Shown here: piece by piece, positions 52,520 through 61,147 of the stretch | Layout: each line of letters begins with the position of its first letter | Position numbering within the stretch: position 1 is the first letter of the stretch | Assembly: GCA_910588335.1 (NCBI GenBank) | Contig: CAJUQV010000001.1 | Coordinates: forward strand, 1-64,000 | Direction of reading: 5' to 3' | Origin: an uncultured Ruminiclostridium sp. | GTDB taxonomy: Bacteria; Bacillota; Clostridia; Oscillospirales; Ruminococcaceae | DNA length: 64,000 nucleotides | Made by a program: the position numbers and the translations under genes | Notes under the pieces: model-generated | Database searches by the model: none | What the model saw: the letters and a program-made list of their open reading frames with translations, nothing else | What the model was told of the DNA's origin: nothing

Positions 52520-53155
52520 ATGAAAAAGCTTGATTATAAAAAGGAATACAAGGATCTGTACCAACCAAAAAGGGCTCCCTCCATAATAGAGGTGCCCGAA
52601 ATGGTATTCATAGCGGTGGACGGAAGCGGTAATCCGAACACATCCCCCGAATATAAAGCGGCTATGGAAATGCTTTACGGTTTGTCCTTCACCATTAAAA
52701 TGTCCAAAATGAACAACACTCAACCCGAAGGGTATTTTGAATATACGGTGCCGCCTCTTGAAGGATTATGGTACGGCAGCGAAGTTGATTTTGACGGACT
52801 CAACGTTACCGATAAGGACAAATTCCGCTGGATATCCATGATACGCCAGCCCGAATTTGTCACCGAGGAGGTCTTTAAATGGGCAAAAGATACGTTTTCC
52901 GCCAAAAAGCCGGAGCTTGACCTGAGCAAAGCGAGATATATGAGGTATACCGAAGGTCTTTGCGTTCAGATAATGCACATTGGCTCCTATGACAAAGAAG
53001 CGGAAAGCATACTTAAGCTGAAAAGCTTTGCTTCGGAGAAAGGGTATAAAGAGGATTTTTCGCAGGGAAGATATCACCATGAAATCTATCTGTCCGATCC
53101 GAGAAGGTGCGCGGTGGAAAGGCTTAAAACGGTTATAAGACATCCCATATCATAA
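52520..53155 (+). CDS. GyrI-like domain protein
   Basis: 211 residues, a single-domain GyrI-like small-molecule-binding protein: KKEYKDLYQPKRAPSIIEVP, MVFIAVDGSGNPNTSPEY, YTVPPLEGLWYGSEVDFDG and YHHEIYLSDPRRCAVERLKT. Some members hydrolyse or bind toxic cyclopropane-containing compounds; the ligand here is unknown. Last gene of the cluster; it ends five bases before the convergent lipoprotein gene, with no visible terminator. Confidence 0.85.
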   Translation: MKKLDYKKEYKDLYQPKRAPSIIEVPEMVFIAVDGSGNPNTSPEYKAAMEMLYGLSFTIKMSKMNNTQPEGYFEYTVPPLEGLWYGSEVDFDGLNVTDKDKFRWISMIRQPEFVTEEVFKWAKDTFSAKKPELDLSKARYMRYTEGLCVQIMHIGSYDKEAESILKLKSFASEKGYKEDFSQGRYHHEIYLSDPRRCAVERLKTVIRHPIS

Positions 53156-53160
53156 AATGA

Positions 53161-55227
53161 TTATTCGTTTAAATAAGCGGAAAGCTTTCTGTCCGCTTCG
53201 GCAATAAATTCTTCAAGGTCAATTCCGTCGCTTACATATTTTTCAAAATCTCCCCTGTATATTTCCCAGGGCACCGAAAAGGCAATTTCACTGTTTTCAT
53301 ATACGTTATAAAGGCTTTGAGTATAACTGTCTTCGTCGTATGTGCTTTTGTCCTTAAGGCTAAAGCTGTTTTTCTTTCCCGCAAAGCGCGCCGTGCTTTT
53401 CTCAATGAAAAGCAGCGTTTCCGCCAGATGTTCGGAGTTGGGATTGACGCAGACGAATTTGCAGACAGCGTCATTTTTTCCGCTGGCAGTGGGCAGGGAA
53501 GCGGCAAGAAGATTTTCGTCTCCCGTAAGCTCCTGCTGACTTGACAAAACGTCTGTTACGGAAAAAAGCGCGTTATCGTAAATTTCCTCATAGAGAAAAC
53601 TTCCGGGGAGTCCTCTTCCTATTTTTGCGGTGATATTATGGTTGTAAAAGGCTGTTTGTACATCGCAGACATTATTCAGCAGTTTGGAGCCGTAATTATC
53701 CTTTAACAATTTCGCAATTGTGCGAAATTCTTCCGTATCGAATTTTCCGTACTCGGATAAGTAGGAATTAAAAAATGAGTATAAAACACAGTATTTAGGG
53801 CAGCTAAAGTATTCGGATATATCGGCTGCCTTTCCTGTTTCCTCAAAAAATGCTTTATAATCGGAAGGAAAGGTAATACCGCTTTCGGCGCAGTTTTTTT
53901 CATTGTATATAACGGCGGGCACATTTACGGACACGGGCAGCATACGTATATCGCCGTTTTCATCGGTAACCGCTTCTTTTATGAAAGGGAAACAGCCGTC
54001 TATGTATTCCTTTACCCCGGGAATATCGTTAAGGGGGTAAAAGGCACCCTTATTCTTTATATCGGAGGCGTAGCTTTCTCTTGAGCTCATAAGTGCAAGA
54101 TCATAGCTCTTGTCCAGCGAGAGAACTGTAAGAGCAAAGCTGTCCGCAGCAAGCTGATCGGTTTTTACCTGAAATCCGCAGCTAAACAGGGCGTCGTTGG
54201 AAAGCGCCGTTGAAGAAGTTATCACTTTTATGGGAGGAGTGGATGTGCTGACGTCGGCGAGATATTTATAAACATTTCCGCTTATTCCCGCAACGCTGTC
54301 CGAGGCCTGAACAGCGAGATAATTTCCTTCGGCGGAAAAATCGCTTATCCAGAGTCCGTCGTCAATCTGTATTATACCGCTTTCGCTGTCCGCTCCGCTG
54401 AAGGACAAAGTTCCGTTGTAGGTATCGGATAATCCGCGAAATACAAAATCCAGTTCATCATTTATTATTTCAAAGTTGCTTATTGTGCCAAGCTTATTTG
54501 TATAACACAAAACCTTATTATCCGCGTAATCCCGGAAGCAGTAACCTTTATCCTGCTCATAAGCGTATACTATTACCCGTCCGTTTCTTTCGGAAAAGCA
54601 TTCCGGATAAGGAATACCGCTGACGGTATTATTACCCGTACTTAAATTGTAACAGCCGATTACCGCTCCTTCATAATCAAATATTATCGGTTCGCCTCCT
54701 TCGGTAACAATGCTGTCACTGAATGCGTCAAATTCGCTTTTTATTCCCAACCAGTATATACTGTCTCCAACCGCTCTTATTTTAGTTACACGGGAAACTC
54801 CTTCAAAATCAAACACCTCCTCGGATTCTCCCGTTTTTGTATCGGAGGAATACAAAACCATACGTCCGGCATATTCTCCCGCCTCTTCCGAAGTACTTTC
54901 CGTCACCGTATATATTTTTCCGTCGGCGATATCCCAGCAGTTCATTCCATAGACGCCCTTTAAGACCAACTCTCTTGTTTTCTTTCCGGTATCGTCAAAT
55001 ACCAGAACCTGCTCCCCCTCCGGCATTTCCTCCGAATCGGAATAATCCATATTAAAGGGCATTGCATACAGTTCGCCTTCATATAAATTTATTCTGAACG
55101 AATCGTTTATATCATATTCAAGGCGCTTTTCACCGTATATTTTTTCCGCGTCGGCGGAGGAATCGGCACAGGCCGTCCCGCTCACTGAAAGTATTAGCGC
55201 AAGTAAAACGCATTTTATTTTTTTCAA
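53161..55227 (-). CDS. Propeller-plus-solute-binding lipoprotein, copy 3
   Basis: 688 residues. Signal peptide MKKIKCVLLALILSVSGTAC with lipobox Cys20; TTG start after AAAAGGAAG that lies inside the end of the preceding gene. Same two-part design as 32336: blades such as LYEGELYAMPF, VGDSIYWLGI, SERNGRVIVYAYEQDKGYCF in the first half, then DLALMSSRESYASDIKNKGA, FYPLNDIPGVKEYIDGCFPF and DIRMLPVSVNVPAVIYNEKN. More divergent from copies 1 and 2 than those are from each other. Last gene of a three-lipoprotein operon. No permease nearby. Confidence 0.82.
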   Translation of the reverse strand: MKKIKCVLLALILSVSGTACADSSADAEKIYGEKRLEYDINDSFRINLYEGELYAMPFNMDYSDSEEMPEGEQVLVFDDTGKKTRELVLKGVYGMNCWDIADGKIYTVTESTSEEAGEYAGRMVLYSSDTKTGESEEVFDFEGVSRVTKIRAVGDSIYWLGIKSEFDAFSDSIVTEGGEPIIFDYEGAVIGCYNLSTGNNTVSGIPYPECFSERNGRVIVYAYEQDKGYCFRDYADNKVLCYTNKLGTISNFEIINDELDFVFRGLSDTYNGTLSFSGADSESGIIQIDDGLWISDFSAEGNYLAVQASDSVAGISGNVYKYLADVSTSTPPIKVITSSTALSNDALFSCGFQVKTDQLAADSFALTVLSLDKSYDLALMSSRESYASDIKNKGAFYPLNDIPGVKEYIDGCFPFIKEAVTDENGDIRMLPVSVNVPAVIYNEKNCAESGITFPSDYKAFFEETGKAADISEYFSCPKYCVLYSFFNSYLSEYGKFDTEEFRTIAKLLKDNYGSKLLNNVCDVQTAFYNHNITAKIGRGLPGSFLYEEIYDNALFSVTDVLSSQQELTGDENLLAASLPTASGKNDAVCKFVCVNPNSEHLAETLLFIEKSTARFAGKKNSFSLKDKSTYDEDSYTQSLYNVYENSEIAFSVPWEIYRGDFEKYVSDGIDLEEFIAEADRKLSAYLNE

Positions 55228-57524
55228 AATTTAATCTTCCTTTTCTCCTATAATACTTATTGATATAAGCTCCGCAATCTCACCAGAAACTATCTGCATA
55301 AACAGCTCGTCGTCCGACACGTCATACTCTTTTATTTCCAGCTTGGCAAAATAGTGCATGTCATCGCTGTCGCAGGGACGTACAAGAGCATAAAGCGTTT
55401 GTCCGTTGCTGTACAGACGGCAGGGGGTATATACCTTCATATCTTCATACCAACCTATGGTGATTTTTTTACCGTTGATTATCATAAGTTTGGTTTTTCC
55501 GTCTTTTCTGCGGTATACATCATCGCCCCATGTGTTTACGTCCTCAAGAAAATATTCTTCATCGCCTATAAACACATTGTGTTTTGTGCCCGTGACTTTA
55601 TTTTCTCCCGTTCGCAGATCCAATGAATGATGACGTTTGTCGCTGTAATCGGAATAATAAAAAACTCCGTTATGTATAAAATCACTTTTAAAGTCGCAAT
55701 TTTCCAAAATACAAATTTTCTCTTCCTCGCTTTGTAGGAAGTAATCCCAATACTTTCCCGTTTTACTTGACTCTCTTGTAATTGCGTAATCGTCTAAAAA
55801 ATAGACGCTTTTTCCTTGGTACAGACGCTCTTCCTCACCATTTTCCGGATCTACCCTGTACACGTAATAAATATCCTCGTCTTCTTTTTTTGCATAAAAT
55901 ATCCCGTATTCGTTAACCCTTAAGTCATAGCCTTTATCATTGCTTATTTGTGTAATCTCTCCGCTTTCGACGTCATATCTGAATATTACTCCTTTGGGGT
56001 TTTCATATACGCTGTAGTTTGAAGCCGACAAAAAATAAACGCTTCCGTCATAATAATTTAAGGAATGACTCCTTCTGTCCGTAATACGTACTGCGTTTTC
56101 ACCGTCGTATGAGTAAAGCCGCCAGTTATCATCGGGATTTGAAAAATAAATCATATCACTGTCGTCACTGCCGCATAAAATTCCGAGTATGCCGGTTTTG
56201 TTATTTGCGGTGGAAAGAGAGAGGGCTTTTTCGGAAAGCTCTATTCCCGTGAATGGCGGATAGGCGCTGTTTTGTGCGTTTTCCGCTTCGGGTATGCTTT
56301 TTATTGTTTGAGAAAGCTCTTTTTGTTCGGTTTGGGTTGGAGGAGATTCGGCGCAGGCGGACGTTGTAATAAGAATCAGGGAAAGTAAAACGCATTTTAT
56401 TTTTTTCAAAATTTAATCTTCCTTTTCTCCTATAATACTTATTGATATAAGCTCCGCAATCTCACCAGAAACTATCTGCATAAACAGCTCGTCGTCCGAC
56501 ACGTCATACTCTTTTATTTCCAGCTTGGCAAAATAGTGCATGTCATCGCTGTCGCAGGGACGTACAAGAGCATAAAGCGTTTGTCCGTTGCTGTACAGAC
56601 GGCAGGGGGTATATACCTTCATATCTTCATACCAACCTATGGTGATTTTTTTACCGTTGATTATCATAAGTTTGGTTTTTCCGTCTTTTCTGCGGTATAC
56701 ATCATCGCCCCATGTGTTTACGTCCTCAAGAAAATATTCTTCATCGCCTATAAACACATTGTGTTTTGTGCCCGTGACTTTATTTTCTCCCGTTCGCAGA
56801 TCCAATGAATGATGACGTTTGTCGCTGTAATCGGAATAATAAAAAACTCCGTTATGTATAAAATCACTTTTAAAGTCGCAATTTTCCAAAATACAAATTT
56901 TCTCTTCCTCGCTTTGTAGGAAGTAATCCCAATACTTTCCCGTTTTACTTGACTCTCTTGTAATTGCGTAATCGTCTAAAAAATAGACGCTTTTTCCTTG
57001 GTACAGACGCTCTTCCTCACCATTTTCCGGATCTACCCTGTACACGTAATAAATATCCTCGTCTTCTTTTTTTGCATAAAATATCCCGTATTCGTTAACC
57101 CTTAAGTCATAGCCTTTATCATTGCTTATTTGTGTAATCTCTCCGCTTTCGACGTCATATCTGAATATTACTCCTTTGGGGTTTTCATATACGCTGTAGT
57201 TTGAAGCCGACAAAAAATAAACGCTTCCGTCATAATAATTTAAGGAATGACTCCTTCTGTCCGTAATACGTACTGCGTTTTCACCGTCGTATGAGTAAAG
57301 CCGCCAGTTATCATCGGGATTTGAAAAATAAATCATATCACTGTCGTCACTGCCGCATAAAATTCCGAGTATGCCGGTTTTGTTATTTGCGGTGGAAAGA
57401 GAGAGGGCTTTTTCGGAAAGCTCTATTCCCGTGAATGGCGGATAGGCGCTGTTTTGTGCGTTTTCCGCTTCGGGTATGCTTTTTATTGTTTGAGAAAGCT
57501 CTTTTTGTTCGGTTTGGGTTGGAG
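55201..57524. repeat. 1,142-bp near-perfect tandem duplication
   Basis: 55201-56342 and 56383-57524 appear identical at an offset of 1,182 bases, separated by 40 unique bases. The left end lies in the signal-peptide codons of the lipoprotein at 53161; the right end lies just after the signal-peptide codons of the one at 56413. The junction therefore fuses the first signal peptide to the second body. Confidence 0.93.
55231..56409 (-). CDS. DUF5050-like propeller lipoprotein, duplicated copy with exchanged signal peptide
   Basis: 392 residues. Begins MKKIKCVLLSLILITTSACA, a signal peptide like that of copy 3 (53161), then continues from PTQTEQKELSQTIKS to the stop identical to the next gene upstream. 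Blade patterns: DDSDMIYFSNPDDNWRLYSY, LNYYDGSVYFLSASNYSVYE, DLRVNEYGIFYAKKEDEDIY, NGQTLYALVRP. TTG start; its ribosome site AAAAGGAAG is formed by the last codons of the upstream gene, so translation is coupled. Surface lipoprotein, probably binding a glycan or protein partner, but that is inference. Confidence 0.88.
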   Translation of the reverse strand: MKKIKCVLLSLILITTSACAESPPTQTEQKELSQTIKSIPEAENAQNSAYPPFTGIELSEKALSLSTANNKTGILGILCGSDDSDMIYFSNPDDNWRLYSYDGENAVRITDRRSHSLNYYDGSVYFLSASNYSVYENPKGVIFRYDVESGEITQISNDKGYDLRVNEYGIFYAKKEDEDIYYVYRVDPENGEEERLYQGKSVYFLDDYAITRESSKTGKYWDYFLQSEEEKICILENCDFKSDFIHNGVFYYSDYSDKRHHSLDLRTGENKVTGTKHNVFIGDEEYFLEDVNTWGDDVYRRKDGKTKLMIINGKKITIGWYEDMKVYTPCRLYSNGQTLYALVRPCDSDDMHYFAKLEIKEYDVSDDELFMQIVSGEIAELISISIIGEKED

Positions 57525-57621
57525 ATGATTCTGTGTAATCACCTTGTGATAATGTTGTTTCGGCGCATGATGTGAAAATCATAGCGAATATTAAAAACAA
57601 GATTATCGTTTTTTTTCTCAT
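56413..57621 (-). CDS. DUF5050-like propeller lipoprotein, original copy
   Basis: 402 residues. Signal peptide MRKKTIILFLIFAMIFTSCA with lipobox Cys19, then a short Ser/Thr/Gln-rich linker (TTLSQGDYTESSPTQTEQ) and a beta-propeller-like body identical to that of the gene at 55231. ATG start after AAAGGAAAACAAA. First of three lipoprotein genes reading toward 53161, and downstream of the small secreted gene at 57921 on the same strand. Confidence 0.88.
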   Translation of the reverse strand: MRKKTIILFLIFAMIFTSCAETTLSQGDYTESSPTQTEQKELSQTIKSIPEAENAQNSAYPPFTGIELSEKALSLSTANNKTGILGILCGSDDSDMIYFSNPDDNWRLYSYDGENAVRITDRRSHSLNYYDGSVYFLSASNYSVYENPKGVIFRYDVESGEITQISNDKGYDLRVNEYGIFYAKKEDEDIYYVYRVDPENGEEERLYQGKSVYFLDDYAITRESSKTGKYWDYFLQSEEEKICILENCDFKSDFIHNGVFYYSDYSDKRHHSLDLRTGENKVTGTKHNVFIGDEEYFLEDVNTWGDDVYRRKDGKTKLMIINGKKITIGWYEDMKVYTPCRLYSNGQTLYALVRPCDSDDMHYFAKLEIKEYDVSDDELFMQIVSGEIAELISISIIGEKED

Positions 57622-57920
57622 TTTGTTTTCCTTTCATTAAAAGCAAAATGTACTAACATGTATGTTATCAGAACCTGACGAAAATCAAAACCCAATAAAA
57701 TAAATATTATGGATATCCCTTTGGACAAGCTGTGTACAAATCGTTATCGTACAAAAGTTCGTTTAAATGTCTGAAAAATATTCTCTACCTTAAATACGCC
57801 TTCGTTTCAATAACAGTTTTGTTGTGGACATTTTATAGTTACCACTTATGACAGCAGATGCCTACCTTGTAAAAGGGATAGCCATAATAAATATTTTTGT
57901 TTCAATTTAGAACTCAATAC
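57622..57920 (-). other. Intergenic region before the three-lipoprotein operon
   Basis: AT-rich, no gene. On the minus strand TTGATT-15-TAACAT around 57666-57692 is a weak promoter-like pair before the 57621 start. No repeat of the dispersed family and no convincing hairpin was found. Confidence 0.35.
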
Positions 57921-58259
57921 TTATTCGCATCCGAGAGTATGTGTTGTATGTTCTTTTCTCCAACTTCTCAACACCGCACCGCAATTTTGGCATACGGTTT
58001 TATACTCCAGTATGTCCGTAATAATCATACACTTCTTTCCGCCAACCCAGTGCGAGGAAGATATGGTATTCACATATTGCGGCCCTGTCTCTGCTGCTGA
58101 CGAATGAGAACACGCCCTTGCGTCAATCGAAAAAATTTCTTCCCCACCTGTGCTCAATGCGGTTGAAACCTGTACGCTTTCCTCCGCATACACAGACATA
58201 CTTGCCGCCATCGCAAGCGCCGCTGCCGCTGAAATAAGTTTTGTCATGAAATTTTTCAT
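57921..58259 (-). CDS. Small secreted CxxC protein, copy 2
   Basis: 112 residues. Signal peptide MKNFMTKLISAAAALAMAAS then SVYA, cut before EESVQV. The mature part has ACSH, KKCM, the ribbon CQNCG and a final HTTHTLGC, giving a probable zinc site. Paralogue of 34568. Preceded by a consensus promoter and followed, on the same strand, by the propeller lipoproteins, repeating the arrangement seen at 32336-34924. Confidence 0.78.
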   Translation of the reverse strand: MKNFMTKLISAAAALAMAASMSVYAEESVQVSTALSTGGEEIFSIDARACSHSSAAETGPQYVNTISSSHWVGGKKCMIITDILEYKTVCQNCGAVLRSWRKEHTTHTLGCE

Positions 58260-58308
58260 TCTAAATTCTCCTATAATAATTTTTTGTTTAGATAATGCTC
58301 TAATTAAG

Positions 58309-58337
58309 ATATTAACACAATCAAATCAACATGTCAA
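58309..58337 (-). promoter_or_regulatory. Sigma-A promoter of the second small secreted gene
   Basis: Minus strand TTGACA (58337-58332), 17 bases, TAATAT (58314-58309), 50 bases before the start. The remainder of 58260-58571 holds the trmD terminator and a weak copy of the dispersed repeat (TCTATACTTTGGTTAG, 58545-58560). Confidence 0.85.
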
Positions 58338-58494
58338 GCGTTTTTTCAATAATTTTTATCTTTTTCATCTAAACAATGTAAAACCTATTAAAATTATACA
58401 AATCAGCCAATAAGTTTTTGTTGTAAATAAAATGAAGTTTTAAATTAACATAAGATCTGTTATCTATATGTTTCAATATGCCGTAAAATATTAA

Positions 58495-58516
58495 GAAGCG
58501 GCGAATTTGCCGCTTC
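58495..58516 (-). terminator. Terminator of the rimM-trmD unit
   Basis: GAAGCGGC and GCCGCTTC form a perfect stem; on the minus strand it is followed by TTAATATTTT, an imperfect T tract. Confidence 0.65.
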
Positions 58517-58571
58517 GTTCTTATAATAATTCACAATAAATTTATCTATACTTTGGTTAGAAATTATCATT

Positions 58572-59264
58572 CTATTTCCTTATTTTTTTCAACATATCCG
58601 GCCTTTTCTCTCCGGTAACCTCCAGTGACTTCTCAAACTGCCACTTTTCAATATTCCCGTGATGTCCCGAAAGCAGCACCTCCGGCACTTTTCTTCCTCT
58701 CCATTCCTCCGGTCTCGTATACTGCGGATACTCCAACACCCCGTTATAATGGCTTTCAATGGAATAAGCGTCCTCGTTGGGCAGTACGCCCTCCTGAAGC
58801 CTTGCCACCGCGTCGGCTATTATAAGGGCGGGAAGTTCGCCGCCCGTCACCACGTAATCCCCCACGGAAATTTCCTCCGCCTTAAGCTCATCCAGCACTC
58901 TCTGGTCAACACCCTCATAGTGCCCGCAAATCAAAATAATGTGTTCCTCCTTCGCCAGTTCTTTAACAAGCCGCTGATCCAAGGTTTTTCCCTGAGGGGA
59001 CATATAAATAATACGCGGGGCTTCACTCCCCGCTTTGTTTTTTATGGCTTGTATGCAATCATAAACCGGCTGCGCCTGCATTACCATTCCCGTGCCCCCG
59101 CCGTATGCCTTGTCGTCTACTCGGCGATGCTTGTCCAATGTATAATCCCTTATATTATGGCACTCTATGGTGATATATCCGCCCTTTCGGCCTCTTCCCA
59201 CCACGCTTTCCGACAATACCGCCTCGCACATGGCGGGAAAGAGAGTCGCTATGTCTATTCTCAT
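58572..59264 (-). CDS. trmD: tRNA (guanine-37-N1)-methyltransferase TrmD
   Basis: 230 residues, SPOUT methyltransferase that modifies G37 next to the anticodon and prevents +1 frameshifting. Trefoil-knot SAM site: ILICGHYEGVDQRVLDEL and EEISVGDYVVTGGELPAL; substrate loops DDKAYGGGTGMVMQAQP and HYNGVLEYPQYTRPEEWRG. Start codon overlaps the rimM stop by one base (TAATG). Its usual partners rpsP and rplS are not adjacent. Confidence 0.97.
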   Translation of the reverse strand: MRIDIATLFPAMCEAVLSESVVGRGRKGGYITIECHNIRDYTLDKHRRVDDKAYGGGTGMVMQAQPVYDCIQAIKNKAGSEAPRIIYMSPQGKTLDQRLVKELAKEEHIILICGHYEGVDQRVLDELKAEEISVGDYVVTGGELPALIIADAVARLQEGVLPNEDAYSIESHYNGVLEYPQYTRPEEWRGRKVPEVLLSGHHGNIEKWQFEKSLEVTGEKRPDMLKKIRK

Positions 59265-59788
59265 TATCTTATTGTTTCCTCGTTATCAAAAAGTCCTTTT
59301 AACGGACGTATCTCTATTCTTTCATTGTCCGGATCAACGCTTATGAGAACCTCCGGTATTGCGGGAAACATCAGTTCTTTTCCGCTTTTGCCCCTGATAA
59401 GATACACGTCCGTAGGCCCGTTCTGCATTATTTCCTTCACTTCTCCGTAAAGCTCGTTCGTGTCAGCGTCATAGACGGGCAGCCCCAAAATGTCCGCAAT
59501 AAACCATGTGTCTTCGGGCAGCTCCGCCTCCTCGCGGTCAATATAAAGAATGCTTCCCACAAGGGGCTGCGCCTTTTCCACCGTGTCTATGCTTTCTATT
59601 TTCAGCTTGCACATATCGTTGGCTATGGCGTAAGCTCCCGTTACTTTTACCGGCTTGTGCTCGGCGCCCAGATAAAGGTCAAAATCGGTAAGCATTTCGC
59701 AGCCGTCACAAAGCACCTGCGCCCGCATTTCGCCTTTAAGTCCCACCGTTTTGGTCAGCCTTGCCGCTTCAAGATAACGCTTTTTCAT
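59264..59788 (-). CDS. rimM: 16S rRNA processing protein RimM
   Basis: 174 residues, ribosome-maturation factor for the 30S head. N-terminal domain LEAARLTKTVGLKGEMRAQV, linker, then a PRC barrel beginning DTWFIADILGLPVYDADTNE with FPAIPEVLISVDPDNERIEI at the end. Coupled to trmD. Confidence 0.95.
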   Translation of the reverse strand: MKKRYLEAARLTKTVGLKGEMRAQVLCDGCEMLTDFDLYLGAEHKPVKVTGAYAIANDMCKLKIESIDTVEKAQPLVGSILYIDREEAELPEDTWFIADILGLPVYDADTNELYGEVKEIMQNGPTDVYLIRGKSGKELMFPAIPEVLISVDPDNERIEIRPLKGLFDNEETIR

Positions 59789-59843
59789 TTTTATCGTCCG
59801 CCTTTCCGTTTATGGGTAATATTTGCTTGGAAACTGTCACAAA

Positions 59844-60767
59844 TTAACGGGTTTTCAACACCTTTTCGGTCCATTGCAAAATATCCTCATAAACCTCCTG
59901 CCTGTTGATTTCGTTAATAAGCTCATGCCGCGCGTCGATATACATTCTGACGGAAACGTTCTCCATTCCCGATTTTTTAAGTCTCCCGTATACTTTCCTT
60001 ACGCCCTTTCCGAAATCGCCTATGGGATCCTCCTCGCCGCTCATAAGCATAACGGGCAGATTTTTGGGCAATGAATACGCCCATTCTCTTTTGGAAACCT
60101 CGGACAGCAATCTGACCAGATCTCGATATGCACCCGAAGTAAAGGCAAAATTTCCCAAAGGATCGCTTTTGTAATACTCGATTTTATCCTTGTCGCGGGT
60201 TATCCAGTCCAATTCGCTGCTCTTGTCGCTGACACGCCTTGTGAGGAAATGGTAGAACATCCACTGTCCCTGATCAAGATGCGTCTTTGTCCCCGTCATA
60301 TTTTCAAGCAGCCTTACGGCAGCACCCGCCGCCCCGTCGGGCACCCCGCTGCCTGTTCCCATATAAAGAGCCGCGCATATTGATTCCGGGTACCAGGAAG
60401 TATACAGCCGCGCGATAAAACTCCCCATACTGTGCCCGAAAAGAATAACGGGGGTTTCCGGGTATTTTTCTTTTATAATATCCGTCATTCTCTTTTCATC
60501 CCGCACCAGAAAACGCCAGCCGTTGTATTCCGAGAAAAAGCCCTTGTCATCCTCGGTAACGGCGGTGCGGCCGTGTCCCAAGTGATCGTCGCCCGCCACC
60601 GCGTAGCCGTTATTTGCCATATAACCCGAAAATTCCGCGTAACGGCCGAAATATTCGCACATTCCGTGAACCACCTGTATAACAGCCTTGGGCTTTTCCC
60701 CGCCCGTAGGCTCTATTATTTCATAGTGTATTTGTTTGGTTCCTTCCGAGGATAAAAAGTTAGGCAT
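59844..60767 (-). CDS. Alpha/beta hydrolase (lysophospholipase/monoacylglycerol lipase type)
   Basis: 307 residues. Nucleophile elbow VILFGHSMGSFIARLY (Ser in GHSMG), oxyanion region VHGMCEYFGRY, DHLGHGRT, Asp in MLMSGEEDPIGDFG and the final catalytic His in IDARHELINE. Cytoplasmic, no signal peptide. Substrate probably a lysophospholipid or monoacylglycerol. Its start overlaps the end of the YjbR-family gene by eight bases. Confidence 0.9.
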   Translation of the reverse strand: MPNFLSSEGTKQIHYEIIEPTGGEKPKAVIQVVHGMCEYFGRYAEFSGYMANNGYAVAGDDHLGHGRTAVTEDDKGFFSEYNGWRFLVRDEKRMTDIIKEKYPETPVILFGHSMGSFIARLYTSWYPESICAALYMGTGSGVPDGAAGAAVRLLENMTGTKTHLDQGQWMFYHFLTRRVSDKSSELDWITRDKDKIEYYKSDPLGNFAFTSGAYRDLVRLLSEVSKREWAYSLPKNLPVMLMSGEEDPIGDFGKGVRKVYGRLKKSGMENVSVRMYIDARHELINEINRQEVYEDILQWTEKVLKTR

Positions 60768-61140
60768 GTTTTTTCTCCTTTCTTAAGTTTCCGCCAATTT
60801 TTTCATAGCTCTTATCTATAAATTCAAAAACGGTGCCCTTATCTACCGTGCCGTCCAGCAAAATGGTCAGCCATGTGTTTTTGTTCATATGATATCCGTG
60901 AAAAAAGCCCTTAGAACGCGTCATGAAATCCACTAACAAGGGCTCGCACTTAACGTTCAGGATAAATACCTCCTCATCGCTTTCAAGTCCCAGCTTGCTT
61001 TTGGAAACCTTCATCACTACCGCGTACCATTTGCCGTTCCTATGCCTGAGAACCGCGCTGTCGGGGGATTTTTCCCACATATATTCGGGTTCGGTGCCGT
61101 ATTGAGTCTTAACGTAGTCAAAAACAAGTTCTTTGTACAT
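60760..61140 (-). CDS. MmcQ/YjbR family protein
   Basis: 126 residues, CyaY-like alpha/beta fold. FDYVKTQYGTEPEYMWEKSP, AVLRHRNGKWYAVVMKVSKS, LNVKCEPLLVDFMTRSKGFF and GYHMNKNTWLTILLDGTV are the usual blocks. Often called DNA-binding, but the role is not established. Co-translated with the downstream hydrolase. Confidence 0.92.
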   Translation of the reverse strand: MYKELVFDYVKTQYGTEPEYMWEKSPDSAVLRHRNGKWYAVVMKVSKSKLGLESDEEVFILNVKCEPLLVDFMTRSKGFFHGYHMNKNTWLTILLDGTVDKGTVFEFIDKSYEKIGGNLRKEKKHA

Positions 61141-61147
61141 ATTCTCG

